From NCBI GenBank assembly GCA_040191315.1, contig JAWJLM010000006.1, positions 1-64,000 of the forward strand: 64,000 nucleotides of DNA. The letters are read 5' to 3'. Under the pieces are notes generated by a model. That model had not been told where the DNA came from and did not search any database. It saw only the letters and a program-made list of their open reading frames with translations. This DNA is from Bacillaceae bacterium S4-13-56 (GTDB taxonomy: Bacteria; Bacillota; Bacilli; Bacillales; JAWJLM01). Position numbers and translations under genes: made by a program. Below, piece after piece: positions 57,769 through 64,000 of this stretch; the stretch's first letter is position 1, and every line of letters begins with the position of its first letter.

Positions 57769-58527
57769 TTGCTTGAAAAGGTAGAGGGAGTTGTCTTAAG
57801 AACACGAGATTACGGGGAAACAAATAAGATTGTAACACTTTTTACAAAGGAGTTTGGAAAAATTGGTTTAATGGCCAGAGGAGCAAGGAAGCCGAAGAGT
57901 CGTATGGCCTCTGTCACTCAACCGTTTGTTATTGGCCAATATCTTATACAGAGAAGCCAGCAGTTAGGGACCATGCAACAAGGTGAGATCATAGAAAGCC
58001 TTCGAAAACTTAGGGAAGATATTGAAAAAACGGCTTATGCAGCTTATTTAGCGGAATTGCTTGATAAGCTTATAGAAGAACATCGTCCAAACCCCTTCTT
58101 ATTTCAAGAGTTTGTCTCGTCCCTAAATAGAATTGGAGAAGGGGACCAACCTAATATTATCCGTATTTTTTTTGAGTTGAAGCTCTACTCCATTGCAGGT
58201 TTTGCTCCTGAGGTTAGTCATTGTGTATCGTGTGGAACAAAGGAAAACTTACATGCTTTTTCTATCCAAGAGGGTGGCTTACTTTGTACGCGGTGTTGCT
58301 CCCAGGATGAACACTCCTTTCCTTTAATCCCATCTCTCATTCGCATATTACAAATGGGAGTATCAGTAGGCATCGATCGAGTTGGACAAATAAATGTTAA
58401 ACCAGAGAATCAAAAATTACTTATACATTTGATGGATGAATATTATGACCGGTACGGAGGTTATGCATTAAAATCTAAAAAATTCCTTCAACAAATGGAG
58501 AAATGGAGCCTTCATTCCACCGATTAG
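57769..58527 (+). CDS. recO: DNA repair protein RecO
   Basis: 252 residues. Loads RecA with RecF/RecR by displacing SSB. N-terminal OB fold (EGVVLRTRDYGETNKIVTLFT), zinc-finger cysteines CVSCG near 146 and CTRCC near 171. Start TTG 57769 gives MLEKVEG as in B. subtilis; GTG 57760 in the same frame overlaps the TAGGTGA site. Confidence 0.94.
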   Translation: MLEKVEGVVLRTRDYGETNKIVTLFTKEFGKIGLMARGARKPKSRMASVTQPFVIGQYLIQRSQQLGTMQQGEIIESLRKLREDIEKTAYAAYLAELLDKLIEEHRPNPFLFQEFVSSLNRIGEGDQPNIIRIFFELKLYSIAGFAPEVSHCVSCGTKENLHAFSIQEGGLLCTRCCSQDEHSFPLIPSLIRILQMGVSVGIDRVGQINVKPENQKLLIHLMDEYYDRYGGYALKSKKFLQQMEKWSLHSTD

Positions 58528-58556
58528 TTGACAAATGATAGAGAAAACAGTATGAT
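58528..58556 (+). promoter_or_regulatory. SigA promoter for the glyQS T-box transcript
   Basis: TTGACA, 17-base spacer, TATGAT, beginning one base after the recO stop codon. It is the only good promoter before glyQ. Confidence 0.88.
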
Positions 58557-58563
58557 TCATAGT

Positions 58564-58779
58564 ACAAAAAATTAGTCTGATGCGTTGAAGAAGAGGAGTA
58601 ATCTTGATCAAGCCAATTAGCGAGTCTAGGGTAGTGAAAGCTAGACTGGTTTCCAAGATGAATGGCACTTCTGAGCATGTTAATAAAGTGGCTTTCTTTT
58701 TAGGAAGCAAATAGGGTGGAACCGCGGGTAAACTCTCGTCCCTATGCCAGTAAAAGGCATAGGGACGAGAGTTTTTTTA
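58564..58779 (+). promoter_or_regulatory. Glycine T-box riboswitch leader of glyQS
   Basis: Short stem I typical of glycyl leaders, with AGTCTAG/CTAGACT apical stem (about 58623-58648) and a probable GGC glycine specifier at 58664-58666. The T-box AGGGTGGAACCGCGGG is at 58714-58729. A 17-bp terminator stem (58733-58749 with 58756-58772) is followed by seven T. Uncharged tRNA-Gly would pair with the specifier and T-box and allow read-through. Confidence 0.95.
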
Positions 58780-58905
58780 TAGTATCAGAATTTATAACTT
58801 TAGTCGGTTGCTAGAACATGATAAAAATCAGGCTATCTCTATTAGGACTTAACGATAAGCTAAGTTTTTCTAAGTTTGCTACATAACGATAAGGAGGAAA
58901 GTAAC
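58778..58905. other. Spacer between T-box and glyQ, with repeat B 5' end
   Basis: Begins TAGTATCAGAATTTATAAC, the same opening as repeats B3 and B4, but the rest is missing. No gene. Confidence 0.5.
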
Positions 58906-59802
58906 ATGAATGTTCAAGAGATGATTTTAACCCTTCAAAAATATTGGTCTGATCAAAACTGTATTCTTGTTCAAGCATATGATGTTGAAAAAGGAGCAGG
59001 TACTATGTCTCCCATGACATTACTTAGAAGTCTGGGACCAGAACCGTGGAATGTGGCATATGTAGAGCCATCCAGACGCCCAGCAGACGGACGGTATGGA
59101 GAAAATCCAAATCGTTTATATCAACATCATCAATTTCAAGTCATTATGAAACCTTCTCCAGATAACATTCAAGATTTGTATTTAGATTCACTTAAAGCTT
59201 TGGGTATTAACCCACTTCAACATGATATCCGTTTTGTTGAGGATAACTGGGAAAATCCAACCCTAGGTGCTGCCGGGCTTGGTTGGGAAGTTTGGTTAGA
59301 TGGAATGGAAATCACTCAATTTACTTATTTTCAACAAATTGGAGGCTTAGAAGCAAATCCTGTATCAGTTGAAATAACATACGGAATGGAAAGATTAGCT
59401 TCCTATATCCAAGACAAAGAAAATGTTTTTGATCTCGAATGGACAAAGGGATTTACAGTAAGAGATATATTTTTACAACCTGAGTATGAGCACTCCAAAT
59501 ACACTTTTGAAGAGTCCAATACAGATATGCTTTTTGAACTATTTACGATCTATGAACAAGAGGCGAAAAGAATCATGGAAAAGGGATTGGTTTTTCCAGC
59601 TTATGATTATGTATTAAAATGCTCCCATACCTTTAATTTGTTAGATGCTAAAGGAGTTATATCAGTCACTGAAAGAACGGGTTATATTGGTAGAGTTCGA
59701 AACCTGGCTAGAGAAATAGCGAAGGCCTATGTGAATGAGAGAGAAAAATTAGGGTTCCCTATGCTTCATAAAGAGGGGGGTAAGCTGAATGGAAACGCGT
59801 GA
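58906..59802 (+). CDS. glyQ: Glycine-tRNA ligase alpha subunit
   Basis: 298 residues. Catalytic subunit of the tetrameric bacterial glycyl-tRNA synthetase. [17 protein letters not shown] at the start, [25 protein letters not shown] near 45, and [18 protein letters not shown] near 132. Start ATG 58906 after AAGGAGG. Overlaps glyS by 14 bases. Controlled by the T-box upstream. Confidence 0.97.
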   Translation: MNVQEMILTLQKYWSDQNCILVQAYDVEKGAGTMSPMTLLRSLGPEPWNVAYVEPSRRPADGRYGENPNRLYQHHQFQVIMKPSPDNIQDLYLDSLKALGINPLQHDIRFVEDNWENPTLGAAGLGWEVWLDGMEITQFTYFQQIGGLEANPVSVEITYGMERLASYIQDKENVFDLEWTKGFTVRDIFLQPEYEHSKYTFEESNTDMLFELFTIYEQEAKRIMEKGLVFPAYDYVLKCSHTFNLLDAKGVISVTERTGYIGRVRNLAREIAKAYVNEREKLGFPMLHKEGGKLNGNA

Positions 59803-61882
59803 TTTTATTTTAGAAATTGGACTAGAGGAAATGCCTGCTCGCTATATAGATGATGCATTACATCAGTTGCAATCTAAGATAGAGAATTGGTTAAATGAAA
59901 AGAATTTATCTTTTTCACATAGTGAAGTCTTTTCAACTCCAAGAAGACTTGCTGTATCTATCCATGCTTTAGCAGAAGAACAGGAAGACCAGGAGGAGGA
60001 AGCACGTGGTCCTTCAAAAAAAATCGCACAAGACGGGGAAGGGAATTGGACCAAAGCAGCTATTGGATTTGCACGAGGACAAGGGGGTCAAGTAGAGGAT
60101 TTGACGATCAAGGAGCATAATGGTACGGAGTATGTCTTCCTAACAAAATTCATCAAAGGGAAACGTACGATTGAATTGTTACCAGAGCTAAAAGATATTA
60201 TTGAAAATCTCTCTTTTCCTAAAAATATGAAGTGGGGAACCAAGAAATTAAGGTATATTCGACCGATTCGTTGGATTGTTTCTTTATTTGGAGAAGAACT
60301 TGTCACCATTCAAGCTGGTGGGGTTAAAAGTGGAAGACAAACTTATGGACACAGGTTCCTTGGAGAAGATGTTTCACTTTCTAACGCAACTGAGTATGTT
60401 GCTGCTTTAGAATCTCAATTCGTAATAGTAGATAGTTCAAAAAGAAAAGGAATGATCCTAGAGGGTATTGCTAAATTGGAGAAAGACCAAGGATGGAAAA
60501 TTCCTGTGGATCAAGAATTACTTCAGGAGGTTCTTCATTTAGTAGAGTATCCGACTGTGTTTTATGGATCATTTCTGCCAGAGTATTTGGAATTACCAGA
60601 AGAGGTTCTTATCACATCTATGAAGGAACACCAACGTTATTTTCCAGTAAAGGATCAAGAAAATAAGCTATTACCTTATTTCGTTGCTGTGCGAAATGGA
60701 AATGAGCAATATATTGAAGTGGTATCAAAAGGAAATGAAAAAGTACTAAAGGCTCGCCTTGCAGATGCCCGATTCTTTTTTGAGGAAGATCAAAAAGCCA
60801 GTATTGAGGGAAATTTAGAAAAATTAGATCGAATGGTATTTCATGAGGAATTGGGATCTATTGGTGAAAAAGTAAAAAGAGTATCAAACCTAACAGAAAA
60901 ACTGGCACAAGTGTTGGGAGCTTCTCAAAAGGAAACTCAGAATGCTATTCGAATAGCAAGCATTAGCAAATTTGATTTGGTAACCCACATGGTCGATGAA
61001 TTCCCAGAACTTCAAGGGGTAATGGGAGAAAAATATGCTAAGCTATTTGGTGAAAACGAAATCGTCGCAAAAGGAATACGGGAACATTATTACCCTCGTT
61101 TTTCAGGAGATGTAATACCTGAAACCTTAGAAGGCAGTATTGTCAGTATTACAGACAAACTTGATACCATAGTTGGTTGCTTTGGAATAGGTATCATTCC
61201 ATCTGGCTCACAAGACCCTTATGCCCTACGCCGTCAAGGAGCAGGAATTCTTCAAATTTTGTTGAGGAAGAAGTGGAAGATCCATGTGGAAGAATTACTT
61301 AAAATAAGTCTTGATCGATTGGAAGAATCTAAATTATTAAAAAGATCAAGACAAGAAATTGAAAAAGACCTCCATGAGTTTTTCCAATTGCGATGTGAAT
61401 TCTTATTAAAGGAACATCAAGTTGATTATGATGTGACAAACGCCGTAACTTACAAAGAAATCGGGAATATTGCTTTCTTAGTGGATAAGGGAACACTCCT
61501 ATCATCGAAAAGAATCGAGGAGGAATTTAAACTTTCTCAGGAGGCTTTTGGTCGTGTGCTGAATTTGGCTTCTAAAGCTGAAAGTAACCTGGTAGAACCA
61601 GAATTATTTGAAAACGAAACAGAAAAAGAATTGTATGACATACTCCAAAAGGTCACTCCAGTGTATAGAGAACATATGGAATCACATCGAGCATCGGATG
61701 CTTTAAAAGAACTGGAGCAATTGACAAAACCTATTCATTCGTTTTTTGATAAAACGATGGTCATGGTAGAGGATGAGTCTGTTAAAAAGAACCGTTTGGC
61801 TCTCCTCAATCAAATTGCTCAATTAATTTTTGCTTTTGGAGACTTAAATGAAATTCAATGGAAGCAAAAACAAATGGGCTGA
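59789..61882 (+). CDS. glyS: Glycine-tRNA ligase beta subunit
   Basis: 697 residues. Recognises the tRNA. N-terminal [14 protein letters not shown]-like part in the middle and a C-terminal anticodon-binding region ([26 protein letters not shown] near 633). GAGGGGGGTAAG precedes the ATG. A family B hairpin follows as a terminator. Confidence 0.97.
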   Translation: METRDFILEIGLEEMPARYIDDALHQLQSKIENWLNEKNLSFSHSEVFSTPRRLAVSIHALAEEQEDQEEEARGPSKKIAQDGEGNWTKAAIGFARGQGGQVEDLTIKEHNGTEYVFLTKFIKGKRTIELLPELKDIIENLSFPKNMKWGTKKLRYIRPIRWIVSLFGEELVTIQAGGVKSGRQTYGHRFLGEDVSLSNATEYVAALESQFVIVDSSKRKGMILEGIAKLEKDQGWKIPVDQELLQEVLHLVEYPTVFYGSFLPEYLELPEEVLITSMKEHQRYFPVKDQENKLLPYFVAVRNGNEQYIEVVSKGNEKVLKARLADARFFFEEDQKASIEGNLEKLDRMVFHEELGSIGEKVKRVSNLTEKLAQVLGASQKETQNAIRIASISKFDLVTHMVDEFPELQGVMGEKYAKLFGENEIVAKGIREHYYPRFSGDVIPETLEGSIVSITDKLDTIVGCFGIGIIPSGSQDPYALRRQGAGILQILLRKKWKIHVEELLKISLDRLEESKLLKRSRQEIEKDLHEFFQLRCEFLLKEHQVDYDVTNAVTYKEIGNIAFLVDKGTLLSSKRIEEEFKLSQEAFGRVLNLASKAESNLVEPELFENETEKELYDILQKVTPVYREHMESHRASDALKELEQLTKPIHSFFDKTMVMVEDESVKKNRLALLNQIAQLIFAFGDLNEIQWKQKQMG

Positions 61883-61925
61883 TTAAACGTTTTGAATAAC
61901 TAAAATAAGAATTTAAAAAGGAACA

Positions 61926-61987
61926 ATAAAGTGAAACTCAAATCAGTGGGGAAAGCCACTATTGAAGTTTCACTTTATACTTTTTCA
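61926..61987 (+). terminator. Family B hairpin acting as glyS terminator
   Basis: Outer stem ATAAAGTGAAACT with AGTTTCACTTTAT (13 bp), inner AGTGG/CCACT, then ACTTTTTC. The loop and arms match the family B tail. Confidence 0.8.
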
Positions 61988-62006
61988 TACTCGTGGAACA
62001 CGATGC

Positions 62007-62035
62007 TTTTCATCGTTCAGGAAGAAAGTTATAAT
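62007..62035 (+). promoter_or_regulatory. Possible SigA promoter for ccpN
   Basis: TATAAT (62030-62035) with a weak TTTTCA 17 bases upstream. 41 bases before ccpN. Confidence 0.45.
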
Positions 62036-62076
62036 AAATGTTAAATAGTATGACACATTGGTAAGGTGGTGAAATA

Positions 62077-62709
62077 ATGGATTTATCCAAAAGACAACTG
62101 AAAATTATTGAAATTGTCAAAGAAAAAGGACCAATTACCGGAGAACAGATCGCTGATAACTTGAACTTAACACGTGCCACCCTTCGTCCAGACTTAGCCA
62201 TATTAACAATGGCTGGATTTTTAGATGCAAGACCACGAGTTGGATACTTTTTTACGGGTAAAACCGGGACCGAGTTATTAACTGAGCGTCTAAAAAAATA
62301 TAAAGTGCATGAGTATCAATCTATCCCTGTAGTAGTGCATGAGAATGTAAGTGTTTACGATGCCATTTGTTCTATGTTTTTAGAAGATGTGGGAACATTA
62401 TTTGTAGTAGATGAAAATAACTGTTTAGTAGGAGTATTATCAAGAAAAGATCTTTTAAGAGCAAGTATCGGTAATCAAGATCTACAAAAGTTACCAGTAC
62501 ATATCATTATGACAAGAATGCCGAATATAACTTGGTGTTATCGGGAAGATTTACTCCTTGATGCCGCCCAAAAGTTAATAGATAAACAAATAGATGGGTT
62601 ACCGGTAGTAAAAAAGGAAGAAAAGGGCCTTATTGTAGTAGGAAGGCTTACAAAGACGAATATTACCAAAGCTTTAGTTGAACTAGCGAGAGACGAGCGA
62701 TTGGCTTAA
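62077..62709 (+). CDS. ccpN: Transcriptional repressor CcpN
   Basis: 210 residues, YqzB in B. subtilis. Represses gluconeogenic genes (gapB, pckA) on glucose. N-terminal winged helix ([22 protein letters not shown] near 8), then two CBS domains ([20 protein letters not shown] near 92; [18 protein letters not shown] near 165). AAGGTGGTGA precedes the ATG. Cotranscribed with ppsR. Confidence 0.94.
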   Translation: MDLSKRQLKIIEIVKEKGPITGEQIADNLNLTRATLRPDLAILTMAGFLDARPRVGYFFTGKTGTELLTERLKKYKVHEYQSIPVVVHENVSVYDAICSMFLEDVGTLFVVDENNCLVGVLSRKDLLRASIGNQDLQKLPVHIIMTRMPNITWCYREDLLLDAAQKLIDKQIDGLPVVKKEEKGLIVVGRLTKTNITKALVELARDERLA

Positions 62710-62729
62710 GTTTAAGGGAGGGAAACGTC

Positions 62730-63527
62730 GTGAAACCAGTTGTATATATTGTGTCCGATTCAGTGGGTGAAACTGCTGAGTTAGTAGTTAAGGCGGCATT
62801 AAGCCAATTCAATAGTGGCCAATATCCAGTACAGAGAATACCTTATGTGGAGAATACAGAAAATATTTCCGAAGCATTGGAACGCGCAAAGAGTGATGGG
62901 AGCATGATTGCATTCACTTTAGTAAAAAGAGAGTTGCGCAACTTTCTGTTGGCTGAAGCAAAAAAAATGGGAGTCGTAGTTTTCGATATTATAGGACCCA
63001 TGATCGATGAGATGGAGCGACAATTTGAAAAAACTCCTCGTCTTGAGCCGGGGTTAGTTCATAAATTAGATGAGGATTATTTTAAACGAGTGGAAGCCAT
63101 TGAATTTGCAGTCAAATATGATGATGGAAGGGACCCTAGAGGAATTCTTCGTTCTGATATAAACCTAATTGGTGTGTCGAGAACTTCTAAAACTCCCCTA
63201 TCTCAATATTTAGCACATAAAAGGTTAAAGGTGGCCAATGTTCCAATTGTCCCCGAAGTGGAACCACCTGAAGAGTTATTTAAAGTAGATCCTAAAAAGT
63301 GTATTGGATTGAGAATAACTCCAGAGATACTTAACAATATAAGAAAGGAAAGATTGATTGCACTTGGCCTTGATGACCATGCAAGTTACGCCAATTTAGA
63401 TCGAATAAAAAAAGAACTAGATCATTTTGACAAAATAGTAGAGAAAATCAACTGCAAAGTCATTGATGTATCCAATAAGGCCGTCGAGGAAACTGCAAAT
63501 ATAATCTTACAATTAATAAAGAGATAA
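62730..63527 (+). CDS. ppsR: PPDK/PEP synthetase regulatory protein (kinase/pyrophosphorylase)
   Basis: 265 residues, YqfL in B. subtilis, DUF299 family. Bifunctional: phosphorylates and dephosphorylates its target dikinase with ADP or phosphate. The P-loop [11 protein letters not shown] is near 148-158 and [13 protein letters not shown] opens the protein. In B. subtilis it affects CcpN activity, which fits the shared operon. Start is GTG 62730 behind GGGAGG. Confidence 0.94.
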   Translation: MKPVVYIVSDSVGETAELVVKAALSQFNSGQYPVQRIPYVENTENISEALERAKSDGSMIAFTLVKRELRNFLLAEAKKMGVVVFDIIGPMIDEMERQFEKTPRLEPGLVHKLDEDYFKRVEAIEFAVKYDDGRDPRGILRSDINLIGVSRTSKTPLSQYLAHKRLKVANVPIVPEVEPPEELFKVDPKKCIGLRITPEILNNIRKERLIALGLDDHASYANLDRIKKELDHFDKIVEKINCKVIDVSNKAVEETANIILQLIKR

Positions 63528-63556
63528 AAGCTTGCTATATGGCAGGCTCTTTTTAT
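63526..63556 (+). terminator. Terminator after ppsR
   Basis: AAAAGCTTGC pairs with GCAGGCTCTTTTT with G-T pairs, loop about six bases. Confidence 0.65.
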
Positions 63557-63678
63557 AGTATCGGAATTTATTCCGCATGAACGGGTACCCGTAAATGTCG
63601 ATTGGTTCAAGGGCCTTTACGTTATACCCTTGGGCGCTAACAATCAGTGGGGATTTCTTCATCCCCACTGATTGTTAG
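63553..63678. repeat. Intergenic repeat family B, copy B4
   Basis: Short form: TAGTATCGGAATTTATTCCG, CATGAACGGG, then directly GTCGATTGGTTCAAGGGCC and GGGCGCTAACAATCAGTGGGG. It ends in a perfect 16-bp hairpin, AACAATCAGTGGGGAT with ATCCCCACTGATTGTT, six-base loop. The central 100 bases of other copies are deleted. Confidence 0.85.
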
Positions 63679-64000
63679 TTGATCAACCGCAAGATAATAC
63701 AGTAAAAATATGCTCAAGCTTCAACATATTTCTTATTGCTTTATTTAAAAAAATCATAGCAATTTTAAAAAAATTGTATTATAATTATATTTTGTGTAAA
63801 AATGATCGTAGAAATGCTTTCTATATCCTGCTAATGGAATGATAAAATATTCATTTTGGAAAGAAGGAATATGGAGGTTTATGTAGAATAATTCACGTAG
63901 CCAAAAAAACAATCCCATCAGTCCATTTTTGCTTCATTCTCTGTTTTAGAGAAGATCGGATCCAAAAAAAGTGTCGAAGTTTGCAGGGATTTCTTTTTTT
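63679..64000. other. Gene-free right edge, probable promoter region
   Basis: No gene recognised. TATAAT at 63780-63785 lacks a good -35. In Bacillus the genes following ppsR are usually near dnaG and sigA, so this is probably their upstream region, but nothing here proves it. Confidence 0.35.

Overview
The window is a stretch of chromosome from a low-GC, endospore-forming member of the Bacillaceae. The evidence is gene content and order: the yrr, yqe and yqf gene blocks follow the Bacillus subtilis order almost gene for gene. Sporulation genes (sigK, gpr, spoIIP, yqfC, yqfD, sda, a yjcZ-type gene), competence genes (comER, comEA, comEB, comEC), AGGAGG-type ribosome binding sites, GTG/TTG starts, a CIRCE operator and a glycine T-box all agree. 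No genus is assigned.

Layout. 1-430: relic of a group II intron reverse transcriptase joined to an intergenic repeat. 430-5840: mltG, the wobble-uridine genes trmR, trhP1 and trhP2, then udk and greA. 5940-6660: decayed IS200/IS605-type element with a broken tnpB. 6698-10947: pbpI, a small KTSC-like gene, yrrS, mtnN and yrhC. 10998-12008 (minus): yjcZ-like gene and uninterrupted sigK. 12167-17422 (minus): a six-gene Mrp cation/proton antiporter operon in which I find no mrpB. 17648-18060: sda and a cluster of DnaA boxes. 18223-23234: yqeG-yqeH-aroE-yhbY-nadD-yqeK-rsfS-yqeM. 23544-29955: comER, comEA-EB-EC, yqzM, holA, rpsT. 30201-36026: gpr, spoIIP, yqxA, lepA, hemW. 36048-44452: CIRCE-controlled hrcA-grpE-dnaK-dnaJ-prmA-rsmE-mtaB. 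44589-47611: deoC, yqeW, rpsU, yqeY. 48086-51005: nfeD-floA-yqfB behind a SigW-type promoter. 51081-58527: yqfC, yqfD, phoH, pgpH, ybeY, dgkA, era, yqzL, recO. 58528-61882: T-box-controlled glyQS. 62077-63527: ccpN and ppsR, followed by about 470 bases without a gene.

The genes are mostly housekeeping: translation and ribosome assembly (yqeH, yhbY, rsfS, lepA, era, ybeY, rpsT, rpsU, glyQS), tRNA modification (trmR, trhP1, trhP2, mtaB), protein folding, DNA uptake and replication/repair, and membrane homeostasis. Three small genes easily missed by length cut-offs (sda, yqzM, yqzL) are annotated here.

The non-textbook content lies between genes. There are two families of dispersed intergenic repeats with strong hairpins, several placed where terminators or mRNA-processing sites are expected, including two inside the dnaK operon. 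Other points are the DnaA-box cluster beside sda, the Mrp operon apparently lacking mrpB, a SigE-type promoter embedded in a terminator, and a nested inverted-repeat region between yqzM and holA. I see no defence island, CRISPR array, prophage or clearly new multigene system.
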